Assembly: GCA_013399875.1 (NCBI GenBank)
Contig: VXAZ01001116.1
Location: forward strand, 2,130,546-2,194,545
Reading direction: 5' to 3'
Origin: Gymnorhina tibicen
Taxonomy: Eukaryota > Chordata > Aves > Passeriformes > Artamidae
Length of the DNA: 64,000 nucleotides
In this document: in pieces, positions 24,001 through 39,000 of the stretch
Numbering within the stretch: the stretch's first letter is position 1
How the letters are laid out: each line of letters starts with the position of its first letter
The notes under the pieces: model-generated
The model's input: only the letters and a program-made list of their open reading frames with translations
Told to the model about the DNA's origin: nothing
The model's database searches: none
Position numbers and translations under genes: made by a program

Positions 24001-27000
24001 AGGGAAGTGGTGTTGGTACTTGTGGGGGTAGACCCACAATGAGGGAAGCAGGATTCATGGGTTGCGGGGCAGTCTGGGATAGTTTATGCTGGGTATTTAA
24101 AAATGTGCCTTTGGGTTAGATGGAACTAAGTCTGCGCCAGGTTACAGTGCTGGTGATGTTTTGTCCTGCAGCCTGAGCACTGGGGCCTGAGCAATGACAT
24201 GGATGGATGTCGGCCGTGCGACTGCGACCAGGGCGGAGCGCTGAACAACAAGTGAGTCTCAGCCCGGTGACCCTCAGGTCATCGTTCACCCGATTTCACC
24301 GTGTTGCACCCACAATATCCAGGTCTCAATGTGCTCTGGGGGAGGATGTGTGATACCCGTATTTCTCCTTCAGAAAGGTCTTGATTGCAGCAAGGGTGAC
24401 AGAGGCATCCATGTCTTTTCTGTGCTGAGCAACCTCTGTTTGTGCCACTGGTGCAAGTGAACACGTAAAACTGGTTTTAGTGTAGCTCTGCCTTTGTCAG
24501 CCAGGGTAGGTACCAGACATGGATTAAGCTCTGCCTTGGCTGTAACCTGGGGTATGGTCCATGTCAAAGCTTTGCTCCTAGAGGATGAAAGCAGGAATCA
24601 GGCAGTGACACGGACAGGCTGGTTCTTGCTTTGCTCCCAGATCTCCCTTTGGCCAGTTTGTCTGCCCACTGGTGCTGGGGGAAGCATGCTAGCTGCACAG
24701 TTGCTCTCTTGCCCCGGTGGTGCTGCATGGGGTGGGATGTGGACCTGGAAGTGCCCACTGGGAAGACAGACACTTTTTTAGAGAAGAATGTAGGTTTTGA
24801 ATATGCATCCATCAGTGTCAGCATGGAAAGGTCCTGGCTTAGATGCCCTGTCAGTGGGGTGCTGGGTAGCCAGATTGCTCCTCTGACCAGAGCAGTTCTC
24901 TAGGTGTGTGTCTGACCCTGGCTTTGTCAACAGCAGCATGTTCTTTTGCTTTTTTTTTTCCCCCCTCTCCCCTTCCTTCCACAAACCCTTTGAAATGTCA
25001 TGCTTTTGTCTAAAGCCACAGAAGTTTCCCAAGGGGGTCAATGAACTGTTTCCCACCGGAGCCCGTGGGACCACACTGGGGGAGTGTGGGACTGCTCTTG
25101 GTGTGACTCCCATAGGTTGTCACAGCCTACGGACACCCTATCTGCATCAGGGATTGCCGTGGGAATGTCCCACAGGCCGTCTCTCCTGTGTGCTCCTGAG
25201 TGAATTATTAGCTCTTGGCAGACAGCAGTGTGGATGTTAGGGATTATTTACTCCCCCATGCTTGCTCCCTGCGCACAGATGGGTTACACCACACAGCTCA
25301 GAACGGCTCCCCCAGCGCAGCTGCTTCCAGGGCTTCGGGGTAACAGCTCAGCCGTGTTTCCCATGCACTGAGCCTGCTGATTGCAAAACCACGTGGGGAG
25401 GGGACGTGCAGCATCCTGGCACGGGCAGGCAGCAGCTGTGCTTTCCTCCAACCACAGAAGAGCCACAAAGCCCAGCTCTGTCTCCTGACTTCTCTCTCTC
25501 ATGTCATCGGGAACGGGGAGCTTTGCCCTCCTCAGGGCTCCTCTCCTCAGCTGCTGAATTGCTGCCTTCTGGCTCCCGCTCAGGTGTGGGTGTGGGATGC
25601 TGTGCCTCGCCCAAAATTCATCCCTGTGGTGTAACCCAGGTGGTGGAGTTACTGCCTCCCCGGAGGCAAAACTTCCCAGCTCCTCTTCTGGGACAGTTAA
25701 GGCACTTCTGGCATCTCAAAGCGAACATTTAAGTGAATCTCTGCAACTTCAAAAACAGTTTAAGTTAAAAATTACTCTTTGTCTGAAGGCTTGAGCAGCC
25801 TGGAGATTGGTCATGGAAACCAGAGGCATTTACCTTTAAAAAATGTTTCTAAATCTCAGTCAAGTTTAAAAAAAGAGGTATATTTTGGTGGACCAAAAAA
25901 CCTTCCTTTGAAAAAGTGTGATTGGGTGTGTGCAAAATTACAAAACTACAATGTGCTCAGGGGTTCTTCATGATGCAGGGCAGACACTCTGGGGACAATA
26001 AAACAGCCAAAGGCAGTTTGGGGATAGAGCTGTATTGAGTAAAGAAAATGGCTCATTATGAAAGAAGGGGAGATCTGTGTGTCACTCTGGACAGACCTTC
26101 TGGTGATGGCCCTGACTGCCCCATGTCACTGTTTGTGTCTGTCCTACTGTAAAGCAGCCAGGGATGATTTTCCCCATGTGTAGCTGCTGATGGTGACCTG
26201 TCTGGATGCTTTGCAACAAGTGAGAGCAGCTCAACATCCCGGGGCACGTAGGGTCATGCATGTTCTTGCTCTGCCTGAGACCATACAGATATGCTGCCTG
26301 TGTGGCTTGCAAGCTTGGAGCCAAAGGCTGCCCTCGGCTTGCAGCAGATGTGCCTCCTGGCTATGTCTGGTAGCAAGTGAAGCTCCCAGAACTCCTGTCT
26401 CCCAGGGAACCACTGCACCCATAGCATGAAATCCTCTCACCATCCAAACAGAGGAAACTGCTTGCAAACTGCCTACTGGAAATGGTCTCTGGTCCATGCC
26501 TGCTTCCAGCCTGAGCCTAGATGTCGTTTTGGAGAGTGATTGTTGGGTTGAGCCAAGTCTGTACCCAGGACTGTGCTCCCATTTTAGTAGTGCAGATGGC
26601 CCAGCTGCAGAGCCCAAGAGCATCTCATGTCTGCTGTGCTCAGAAGTGCTTCTCTTCATGTGTCATTCAAAATGTTGAAGTGGAAGATCGCTTTAACACT
26701 TTCTCAGCATAGCCAAGATCTGTTGTAAGTTGATTGCTCTTCCATTTTAGCTGCTCAAGTGAATCTGGCCAGTGTGAATGCCGGCCCCACATGTTTGGAC
26801 GTCAGTGCAACCAGGTGGAGCCGGGCTATTACTTCATTTCACTTGATCATTACATCTACGAGGCGGAGGAAGCCAACTTGGGTGCCGTGAGTAGCAGTTT
26901 TAGTGGTCTGGAGTGTCTGGAGAGGTGTGGGAAAGTAGTTTCACCAGTTGGCTCTTGGAAGTGTCTTTTATACCCTGTGTGTTTTGCAGTTAAAATGCAG

Positions 27001-30000
27001 AAAACACAAAACTGAAATGTATCAGGAAACCATTAACCTGTAGCTCTTCAATCTTAGTATCAATAAATAATGTCGTAATTGAGGGGGGAGGAATTGCCAT
27101 TTTTCTTTTTAAACCTGTTTTTTTTATCATGACTGTACAGTTAGTTTTCTGTCACCATCCCTCTCTATACCCCACTGCATGTGCACCCACCACATCCACT
27201 TCTCTTTTCTAAGAGGGGTGGGACACAGACACTGGCTCTTTTCTTTGGTGCCACTGAAACTGGGAGTGAACAAAGCACACATTTAAGCACACTGCCACAG
27301 CTTTTATAGTTTCTGTACATCAGTAACATTTCTTTTATTAATGACTAAAGCCACAGTTGATTGTGCAAAAACCTGTTTTTGTAAGTGAGGTTGCCTCTAG
27401 CTTGTTTTGCTTGCTGGCACTGTACAACAGCATCTCTGGCTCTTTCTGTTGCCCATCACACAGCCTTGCTTTCAATTCATTAACAGCAGCTAGGTGATTA
27501 CATCAATCACTTTTGCCTCCAGCAAGGAGTCAAGGAGGTGGAAATAATGGTTTCTTTAAAGCAGCAGATCCTTGTCTGCCTACAATCAGGGCACTTGGTG
27601 CCCTAATTTATTTATTTTGAGCAAAATGCAGCCACTTTGCAGTTTCAGCCAAGGAGGATTTTTTGCTCTCAGATAACTGCAGAAAGGGAAGACAGCACAG
27701 AGCAGAACCACAGCATGGGGCACATGAGCTGTTACAGGGTTTTTGGTGCATTTGTGTCTGCCCAGCTGGAGAGGTGGTACCTGAGGCCCTTCCAGGACGC
27801 GGGGATGGAGGAGCCCAGTACAAAAATCCACCTTTCCAAGCAGAGCAAGGGGATGTGCTGCTGGTTTGCCTTTTGAAACCTTCAGAACAAACAATTTTAA
27901 AAAACACCAATATTGAAAAGCTTTCTCACAAATCCAATGATAAAATAAAACTGTGAATTCCCAGGTAGGGGTCCAACACAGGACAAAATGAAGTGGCACA
28001 GAGTTGCAGGGATTCACAGGCAGTGCCAAGCCACTCTGCTCCTCACAGCTGCATGCCCTTGCTCACGTCGTGCCTGCCATCCTTTCTGGGGAGCTCTGAT
28101 CTCTGTGCAAAGCCAAAGGGTAATAACTTACAGCCAGGCTCTATTCAAAGAGTGTGAGAATATATTAGAGGACATCCTGAAGTGATACGTATATATATAG
28201 ACATTTCCTTACATTTTATCCCTTTCTACTGAAGCAGCTTCCTTAGGAATGCACAGGATATTGTTCTGTGGAGAGAAGTATTTGTGGATACAGATACGTT
28301 TGAAACGGGAAATTTGAGCACCATATTTCTATTTTCTGTTACCTTTTTCCTCTTCTTTGCTTTATATGAAAAGTAGATAACAACCTGACACCTCAGACTG
28401 AAAAGGGTGACCATGTGTTGATTTGGCTATTAAATATCGATTGATGATTAGGATCTCTGTTCTTTAGTGACACCCTGCTCATGAAAGCCATGATCTGCTT
28501 TTCAGATGTGATTCTGAGCAGTGGTTTGGTTTGAAACAGCCCGGTGTAGTCAGGAAGCAATTAGCACTCAGGCTTGGGTGGTTGATGGAACAGTGATGTG
28601 CCACTGCAGTAAATTCTACTGCTACAAGTACGATGTAGAAATCTGTATGGTAAATGAGATGTCGTAGGTGGTGAATTAGTTACTCACAGCAAGTTTTTAA
28701 ATTTAATTCTGCACCATAGCAGAGAAACAAATGAAGAGTTGTGCAGTCTTGTTTTGCTTTATCTCTCTTGCATTTATTATGTTGTTCAGTGAAAGGGCAA
28801 TGGTGTGCACACGTATGGATTTAAAAGAGAATTTGTGTTGTTTGGGATGCAGACAGTGATTACTGAGATTCAGAAGTCATCCATCAGCAGAACCCCGCAC
28901 TTTGTGTACCCCCGTGGGGCTTGAAAATTTAATGGATCAGTATTGAAATATCTGTTCCCTGTTTTGTAGGGAGTGAACATAATAGAGCGCCAGTACACGC
29001 CAGACCGTACACCGTCATGGACTGGCATAGGATTTGTGAGAGTCCCTGAGGGGGCGTACCTAGAATTCTACATTGACAACATCCCCTACTCCATGGAGTA
29101 TGATGTTCTGATCCGCTATGAGCCGCAGGTGGGTCTGTGAATATGGGTATTGCTGCCTCTCAGCAGGTGCTGGCTGTCCTGGTGCACAACTGACACGAGC
29201 CTGGCACTTTAAGGAGTCATCAGGGCTCAAAGACAAGGACAGGTGCTCAGTTAAATGCCTGAGATGCATGAAAATCCAAGATGATGTTGACTGTTTCTAG
29301 TACTACTTGCTTTAAAGTTTATTTCACTATTGCATTGTTTCAGCACCTGTTTAATGAGCAAATTAAAAAATGAGAAGTCCCATCAGGACAGATTAGATTA
29401 TAAACTTGTTATTGGCCAGATGGCCATCATGCACCTTAGGAAACAAATTGCCCATCTTGGATGTTGAATGCCTGCAGCCAAGAGTTTGCAAGCAGTTGGC
29501 TTTGGTAGTTCACAGAGTGAAGGGAAAGAGAAAAATCCCTCCATCTCCTTGCCTAGAGTTTGTCAGCAACCAACTGCAGTGAATACTCAGATGCAGGACC
29601 CAGATGTGAGGGAAGAGGAGGTCACCAAACCCCCTGATGCAGATGGGGCTGCTGGCCACCTGCTCCTTGCTCTCAGCCCACACCTGCAGCTGGTAGATGC
29701 TCCATTGATGCGGCAGCTGTAGCCCCATCCTCCGTGAAGCACAGTGACCACCCTGTCTGTGCCCACGCTTTTCCTGGCCTGAGCTGTGGATGCTTCCAGG
29801 AGTTTATGATTATTACTTGATATTGATGAGCCTTTTTTTCCCCCCAGTTGCCTGATCAGTGGGAAAAAGCTGTGATCAGTGTCTCACGCCCAGGCAAGAT
29901 TCCCACAGGTAGCCGGTGTGGCAACACAGTTCCTGATGACGATAATCAAGTGGTCTCACTGTCACCTGGATCCAGGTTGGTATAACTGGATGGGCAAAAG

Positions 30001-33000
30001 GAGAGAGAGAAAAAAAACATTTAAAAATTGAAGTAGAATAATGTCACATTTTCAGTTTGCTGTAGCCTCTATGAAAATGGGTGAAAATTAATTTCCAGTG
30101 GGTTATAAAACATATTTAGTAGTGTGTCTGTAGAATCAAAGCTTTTAAGTTTATTCTCATTTTCTGATATGGTTTGTTCACCGAGTAAAGGGAGGGGGAG
30201 GTGTTTGCACAGCCTGTCAGTGAACATTGGTTTGGCTCTTTACCTTGCCGATAACCTTTTCCGGTTCTGACTTGCACAAGCCTCCAAACTGCCTCTCTCA
30301 CATCACAGCTTTTGTTCTCTCGGGTCTTGGCTGCTTTCTGTTATCTTGATTGCTTTATAGGGCACCTGAAATGCTTTGTGGTGCCGCACGTTTGAACTAA
30401 GGATTGTTTCCTGTTCCTCACTCAGATACGTTGTTCTCCCGCGGCCCGTGTGCTTCGAGAAGGGGCTGAATTACACCATCCGCCTGGAGCTGCCCCAGTA
30501 CTCCTCGGTGGATACGGAGACAGAGAACCCGTACACACTCATTGACTCTGTGAGCAGAATTTATTCCAGGGATGCTCTTAAAATCCTGAAAGTTTGCATC
30601 TCCCCTGGCATGTGTCTGTGTAAATTCAAAGTAGTATTTTGCAGTGTTGTTCCTTGCAGCTGAAGTCAGATTTCAACTGAACAATGTAAAGCAATATAGG
30701 TTTCTTCAAAAGTTCCTCAAAGTATGTGAGTTATTTTTCTGCTAAGAGGCTTTTGAGGTATTTTACAGGCCTGCAGCTAGTCGCAGATCTGTAGTTTCTT
30801 TGGGGAGGCTAATGTGTGTCATGTAGGTGATGAATATCAATGTTAGTGTCAATCTTTTTCTTTAGAATGGATAGAATTTGGTAGATTTGGTAAGAATTTG
30901 TCAGATACCAGAAGTATTCCACCAAAACTAGAGAAATACTGTGATTTCCCTTCCAAATTCTGTCTGGCTGTTTGCTTTTTAGCCAAAAAATTGTTAGAAA
31001 CTGGAATAATACTGAATTTTCGCAATTTTGGTGGAAGCTATTTATAAGTAGTGACTCTTTGTCATTGTAAAATTGTTTTGTAGCTTGTTCTCATGCCATA
31101 CTGCAAATCGCTGGACATATTCACAGTGGGAGGCTCAGGCGAAGACGTGGTCACGAACAGTGCTTGGGAAACTTTCCAAAGATACCGGTGTTTGGAAAAC
31201 AGCAGGAGTGTTGTGAAAACTCCCATGACAGATGTCTGCAAGAACATAATATTCAGCATTTCTGCACTACTGCATGAGACTGCATTATGTACGTAACCAT
31301 CTACTTATAGGGGCAAACCATGCCTGGGAGCTGGATGGTGCTTGCAGGCAGAGCAGTTTGCATGGGGAAGGTGTGTACGTGGGATGAGGCAGGGGATTCA
31401 TGTCCTGTGCCACAGTGCTCACTCTTTACGATGTTTTTCTCCGCTCAGCATGCGAGTGTGACCCCCAGGGCTCCCTGAGTTCGGTGTGCGACCCCAATGG
31501 AGGACAGTGCCAGTGTCGTCCCAACGTTGTTGGAAGACAGTGTGACAGATGCGCCCCTGGCACCTTTGGGTTTGGGCCAAGTGGATGCCGACGTATGTTA
31601 AACTCTTGGCTCTGGGCTGGGCTGTAGTTGGGGCCCCGAGTTTATGGCTTGTCATGGAAACTCAGCCCCTCTGCCGCTCTCCTTGCAGCGTGCGAGTGCC
31701 ACGTCCGAGGCTCTTACAACGCCTTCTGCGACGTGGAGACGGGCCAGTGCCGCTGCTTCCCTGGCGTGTACGGGCGGCAGTGCGACCGCTGCCTGCCCAG
31801 CTTCTGGGGCTTCCCCAGCTGCCAGCCCTGCCACTGCAATGGCCACGCTGACGACTGCGACCCCTACACCGGGGAGTGCCTGAGCTGCCGGGACCACACA
31901 GCCGGACACAACTGTGAGAGGTATGGCACATGTGCCCTTTCCCTGGCCCCTCTCCTTCTCCACAGCAGGGTGGGCGCAGCAGCTGTTCCCCTCTGGTGCT
32001 AGTGCTGAGGCGGGTGTGAAGCCACAGGGAAAGTTCCTGGGCCCCAGGAATCAGAGCAGCGCTTGTGGTCCTGGAGAATGATGAGTGGGGATCCCCTCTT
32101 CCCTGCCCGCAGCCTTGCACCTCACAGCAGTGCCTGTGTAAGTGACCCAGAGCACATTGCAGGACCCCAGGCCTTTAGCAAGCCATTGCAAGCCTTCTGA
32201 GAGGCCTTGCAGTGGCAGGGCTGACATCCAACTGTGGGTCTCCTGCTCTTACACTGGTGTAAACCAGACAAATTTGTGTCTGTGGACACACCTGCTACGA
32301 GTGTGAGTGGTAAGGGACAGCCATAAGGATGTTCCTGCCACTTGGTTCTTCGTAGTGGTAGAAAATCTGAGCTTGGTTACAGCAAGGCTGCAGTGTGTTT
32401 GCCTGGAGTCTCTGCATGCTGTGTACCCTCTTGTGCAGGTGCCAGGCTGGCTACTACGGAGACCCTATCCTGGGATCAGGTGACCACTGCCGCCCCTGCC
32501 CTTGCCCTGATGGCCCCGAGAGTGGACGCCAGTTTGCCAGTGGCTGTTACCAGGATCCAGTCACCCTGCAAGTCGTGTGTGTCTGTAGCGTGGGATACAT
32601 AGGTACTTGGTGGGAGTATGGAGGGGTGGCTTGGTTGGGTTGAATGCTTCAGGAAGAAGGGTGTGTTCATATGGGTTAGATGTGACCGCAGCACCAGCAT
32701 CAGTGGGTTGGTGCTGGTGGTTGCCTCACCTGGAAGGTGGCGGAGCAGAGCAGCTTGTGCAGGTGATGCCAGCACCACCATGAACCTCATCTCCAGCAGT
32801 GTGGTGACGGATGACCAGTGGTCAGCAAAGGGCGGACAGGACAGCACTGGAACCGAAGGGATGAGCAGCATGCCTTGGTGCCCTGGGTGGTACCATCCAT
32901 GCTCTGCACCAAGTTGCCACGGTCTCACCAAGTGCAGTCTCTGTTTCTTTAAACATGATCCAGTTAATGCCCCCCCATTAATGGTCTTTATTGCCTTGCT

Positions 33001-36000
33001 GATTATGGGGCTGTGCGCTAGCGAGCCGTGATGGCGATTCCCACTGTGGCTGTTTGTTCAAACAGGCAGTCGATGTGATGAATGTGCGTCTGGCTTCTTT
33101 GGGAGGCCCGATGAGGTTGGCGGCGCCTGCCAGCCGTGCCAGTGCAACAACAACATTGACACCACTGACCCAGAGGCCTGCGACAAGAGGAGCGGAGCGT
33201 GTGTGAAGTGCCTGTATCACACCGAGGGTGAAAACTGCCACCGCTGCAGGGAGGGCTACTACGGGAGTGCCCTGCAGCAGGACTGCAGAAGTGAGTGGGA
33301 GACACGGCTGCAGCCCCTGCACCAGCCTTCCCGGGGGCACTAGCGGACACCTGAATGCTTTTTACCTGGGAGCGTTTGGGGTGGAGGGAAAACCTTATTA
33401 CTTCCAGCTGGAGTTGCCTGCAGCTGCCCTGCAGCTGTGCAGGGCTCTTGGCTGGGAGGGGAGCCCTTTACATTTGAGAGGGAGGACAGAGACAGCATTT
33501 ACATTTGCTGAAGGGAGGAGGATTTTGCAGGAGGGGGGTTTCTAACCCTCTTGATACTGGTCTTTGTTTATCTCTTCTCCAGAGATAAGGTGGTGGGGAG
33601 AGGGTTTAGCTTTTGTTTACGCCAGCTCCCTGCAGGTGTGGCTGGGCACTGGGAATGAGGGCCATGACAGGAGGCTGAAGTGGATGGTGGGGAGGCAGAC
33701 CCACCTCTCCTGCAGCATCAGGCACAGCCCAGCAGGACAGGCAGGTCACTGAGTAGGAGAGCTCGCCATCAGCCATTTGGCAACTTCAAGCAGATCTGGC
33801 ACCATAGCTGACTGACAAGAGCTGGGCAGATCTGGGCTTTGGTTGTACAGAGGGAGGAAAAGAGAAGAGCAGGGAAGGCTGGGCTGCTTGAATGAGGGAC
33901 TCCTGTGGCCTTGTGTGTGCTGGGGCAGAAGCTGTAGAGGTGGCCAGCCTCAGACATGATGAGGGCTCTTGGGCAATGCAGGGTGTCATTCAGTGTTGGG
34001 TCAGCCAGGCCTGATCACTGGCACATGCCCACACCTCTGCGAACTGGGAGAATAAACTAGATGTGAAGTCGGGGCAGTCTGGTAGCAGGAGGGCAGGTTG
34101 ACATGGAGATGCCATGCTCTTTTCCTCACAGAGTGTGTTTGCAACTACCTGGGCACTGTCCGGGAGGACTGCGAGGGCTCGGAGAGCTGCCGGTGTGAGG
34201 CGACCACGGGGCAGTGCCGGTGCCTCCCAAACGTGGTGGGGCAGACCTGTGACCGCTGCGCCCCGCACACGTGGCGGCTGGCCAGCGGCACCGGCTGCGA
34301 GCAGTGCGACTGCGACCCCGCGCGCTCCCTCGGCCCAGCCTGCAACGAGGTGAGGGAGTGTGGGCATGTGCCCAAGGCTTGGCCTGTTCTCTGGTGCAGG
34401 GCTGAGCTGCTGAGGGGCTCGCATCTCCTGATGGGTCTGTTTTTTGGTTTTGGCAGTTCACAGGGCAGTGCCACTGCATGCCAGGCTTTGGAGGCCGGAC
34501 CTGCCGGGAGTGCCAGGAGCTCTTCTGGGGTGACCCAGGTGTGGAGTGCTTAGGTGAGTCCAAGCCTGGTGCCTGCTCCACCTGCTCCTTTTGGAAATGT
34601 CAGTGTGGCTGGGCACACCATCACACCCTGGTTCACTGGGACACCCCTGCAAGGAGCAGCCCACTCGAGCCATGGAAAAGAGTGAGGAAGGCATGGTGGG
34701 GTCTGCCCTGGGGTTTTGGTGCCTTGCGGGATGAGACATGTGGCAGGAGCCCAGCCCTGTGCTTGTCTCTGTTTTTCTTGTCTGACCTTTATTTAGAAAC
34801 AAACCTCTCTGTTTAGAAGCAACTCTTCCTTAAGGGTAAGGTTGCAATGCTGTCAGGTAAGCCAGCAGGATAAGAAAACATATCACAGGCATTTGAGTTT
34901 GAGAATTGGTCTGGAAACCAGTTTCCTTTGCCTTTCAGTTGTGTGTAACTGAAGACCATTGTCTCTTGTGTCTTCTTACAGAGACTAGCCTTGAATAAAT
35001 AAGGTTTTTTATTTGGTAGGAGACTTTCCTTATATTTCAGATGAAAATAAAGGAGAAAGCAGAGACCATGCAGTGGGTTAGCCATAGCTACATGCTGCAA
35101 AACGGAGCACCGTGAAGTAGGTTGTTTAGAAAACTGGATGGCCTCTGTCCTTTCAATATAAACAAGTCTGTTCATTAGCTGGAAAAGAAACTTCAAACAT
35201 TGTCCAGACCAGAACAAACTTGTATCTCTGATCTGTTCAAATAGGAGCCTTTGCCAAGAGGGTTTGCAATAGATTAAGGTATTTTTTCCTGCAGGGAGGA
35301 ATGTGCTTGCTGTGGTCTTTAATAAATCCCTTACAATAGAGATACCTTAGAGCCTATTATCTTGGTAGATAGGCAGGTCACAGCTACTTAGTTACTGCAG
35401 CAGATGAAAGGACTGGGGAATTGTCCTAGTTCCTGAGTACATATTGGGTTTCTTGGAGAAAAGGCTGCCTGAGAGGCTGTGTGTGTGTTCTGACATGGTA
35501 AGGGGTGTGCTGACCCTGCTGGCTCCGGGGCAGAGATTGTCTCTTGGTATCAGTTGTCTCCATCAGGGTTTATTGATGGAGTCCATCTGCATACCTTATC
35601 AGCAGCAATTCTGGTCTCTCTTGGAGTTTCTGCTGTCTTTTGAACATGTGAAAACCTGTTTTAATGTTTCTGAAGTAAGGAGAGAATATATTCTTCAGAG
35701 CCTGTTTTTACCATGCAAGATCTGCACTCCCCTTTCCAGCCCGCCATCCCTTCTGTGTCCCAGTGATAGAGGAGACTTACTCGGATGGAAATGCAGATTT
35801 TCCTTCATGATTACATCCAACAGGAGGTCTCTGGCAGGTGGGGAGATCTGCTGCCCAGGGCTGAGCAGTGGCAGCCTGCAGCGTGATGCTCTGGATTGGC
35901 TCCAAGCGTGCGCTCGTTTGTGGAACACATCCAGCCGGGTGGTGCTGCAGACTCTCCCCGGTGTGGTGGGGTCAGTGCCTTCTGCCTGTCTCCTGTCTTT

Positions 36001-39000
36001 CCTTGGCAAGGAGACAATCGACTTCTCAGCCCTCATTTAGCCCCGGGGAGTGAGTGGTGATGTTCGGGCTGGCAGATGTGCAGCTGCTGTGTGGGCAGGT
36101 AGCAGTTCTCAGGCGTAAGCGGGTTGCAGGCGAACTGGAAAACCGTGCCGTTTAAGGAGCTGCTGAGCAGTGTCCCTGGAAAATAGCTGAGATCTGGCCT
36201 GCAGCCAGAGTGAAGCTGGAACTGAGACAAGGCTTTGTCACAAAGATGTCTGCTCCAGTTACAGGGGAACACTTGGGCTCCTGGCCATGGCATTTGCCAC
36301 CTGGCGCGTTCTTGCTGGCCCAAGTAGCCAGTATGGCCACATTTTGTGCTGCATTCAGGAGCAAAATAGAAACCAATCTGGATGGGGAAGAGTGAAAACT
36401 CTGAACCGTGTGAGTATGGACACCGTCTTCACCGAGCTGATGCAGAGGTGTGGACATTGGTCCCAGTGACTCCAGGGTGGGATCCTTCACTCTCTAGGGC
36501 AAGTGGCTTCTGCTCCAGGTTGGAAACCACAGGGTGAATCAATTACTCCAAGGGCAGTGATGTGTGATCTCTTTGTGAGAGGTCTTCAGGTTGTTGGCAT
36601 CAAGAAACACAAGCTCCTGATCAGAAATGGGGACCATACCGCTCATGTTGCTTTGACAACTTTTACAATTCAAAAAAAAACCCAAGTGCCTGCAAATAAG
36701 CTCCAGACATTGCTGTGCAAAATGGTCCATCTAGGACAGGCTGCAGCTCCCCATGGGTTCTCAGGCACGTGCAGCAGCAGTGAGCTGTGGGTGTAGCCCA
36801 GGGTCCCAGTACACTCTACTGGAAACCAGGCTCTAGGGCACTCTTCCCTGCCATCCCCATTGCCAGCTGCTGCCTGTGACTTCTTTTGTAGAAACCTTGG
36901 TAATATCAGAGATGGTGAAGCAGGAGCCAGGGAAGGCAGGGTTTTGTACCTGGTCTGGGTGCTTTGATTTACAGTCTGTGCCCCCTGCAGTGGAGAGAAA
37001 GTGTTACCTGATGGCTCTTCTCTGCGTGTCCGCAGAGATCATCACACTGGGACCATGCTGCTGGGGCAAGCTGAGGTGGGTGCCTGTATTTGCACAGCAT
37101 CTTGAACCCACAGCACTGGGTGCACTTCAGCACCCACAAATGTCCCTTGGAGATTACACACCACAGAGAGCCTGTAAGCTGGGTCTTCAGAGACCGCTTA
37201 TTCCCCATGCTTTGAAAAAGCACAACATTCTCCCACTGAATTTGACATAATGCCTGAAACAAGCAGAGCAGAGGAATAGAGGATGGGGAAGAGCCCAGCA
37301 TTTCTCTCTTGGCCTCATGCAGGTCCCTGGGAGGATTACAGTGAGCAGGAGCTGTGCTGTGAGCATTGCTCCAGGGGCAGTGCTAGCCCCTTGGCAGGGC
37401 TCTTCTGCCATTGCTCCAGCCACGAGCTGTCTGCAGCTCCGCGTGAGCCTGCACGTGAACGTGTGCATGTGTGCATAAAAATCCTTCCTAAGGCAGTAAA
37501 TAATAGCGCTATGGAGTTCATCAAATTCGGGTCTCCCAGGCATTCTGCTGGAGCTTTTCCAAAGCCTGGCAACTACAGTGCAGGACTCGGCATGCTGAGT
37601 TCTGCGCCAGCCTCAACCCACAAAGCATGTCTCCAGCAGAAGGCTCCAGGCTCCTGGGAAGCCTAAGATGTGGAGTGGCTGCAGATGCAGCTCAAACAAT
37701 GCCCTTGCACAGTAGATACTTGAAGTTTATGTTTCATCTAATATGAAGGAGATGACAATTTTACTGTGATGACTGTTTTAATAAATTGAACAAAGAGAGT
37801 TAGTAGGAGGTACTGTGTGAGACTGGAAGTTAGGTGGTGTTGCTATAGCCCCTTCACGAGAAGCATACCTGTATCAATATTTTTCTGTGGTGGACACGAG
37901 TATCAAATCCTGTTGTAAAATCACAGATTTTAATTGAACTATGATGAAAAAAAGTCATGTTTTTCATCAAATTGACAAAATATTGACAAAACATTGTTTT
38001 TCTCAGTTTTTAGTCTTTGTTATATGGCTGGTGCAGAAACAGCTGTTTTGTGAAAACTACCCTATTGCCATTTAAGAATAGGTTTTATAATCTTAAAATT
38101 TAACACCTGGGTCTTAAACTAGTCACATAGGCTGCTTTTATAGGAGGTGTTTCTGGTGTGGAGAGAAGACTACCAGGTGTCTCGTTCCCTTCTGTGAGAA
38201 GTATCTAAAGGAAGTCAGACAAATTCTATACTAAAGAAAATAAAATTTTCACTTTGAGTTTCATAATTTTAATTGACCTAGGGTCATAAAATACTGTAAT
38301 GTGTATTGATTGTTTCCAGAAAACTATCCTTTTGGCACAGCCTGCCAGCATGGTAAGATGTAGCAAAACTGCAGTATTTTAGGCTGGGATCTTATCTTAA
38401 CGTTCCTACTGAAAATCACAATGCTGAGGAGTTAGCACTACGCTTGCAGGATAACTTGAATCAATAGCTGATTATTCAGAAGAAATTTGCTAGCTCTGCA
38501 AAACTTTCAACCTTACAAATTGCTGAATGGTTCTCTTATCACAGTGCCTCACTACCACTGGGAAATGATGCCAGGAAATCATGTTTGAACAAAACCTTTG
38601 TGTTTCTTCTGCAGAGGAGTTAAACATTTGATGCTCGCCGCCCTCAGTCTCAAGCAGTAAAGAAAATATTTCTGGAAAAATTATTTCTGTTTGTTCCTGG
38701 CATCCTCCAGCAAGGAATTGAACACTGATACTGGTCTTCATACAGCCCATTCAATATCCATTCTATCACCTCTGCTGTAGTATCAAGTGCTCTGACACAC
38801 CTGAGTTTAAATTAAGGGATGTGCAAATATTCTGCATATTGAATTACAGTAGTTTAAATGGAAGTGAGTTCTAAATATTTAAAATCAGAGGGAAAGGTAG
38901 CAGATCTGTCAGAAAAAGATAAAGCAATTCATAGATCCTTGTGAGCTTAAAGCAAACCTCGCAAGCTAGTCATTTGCTTCTTTTGGATTTCTTCTCTTAG

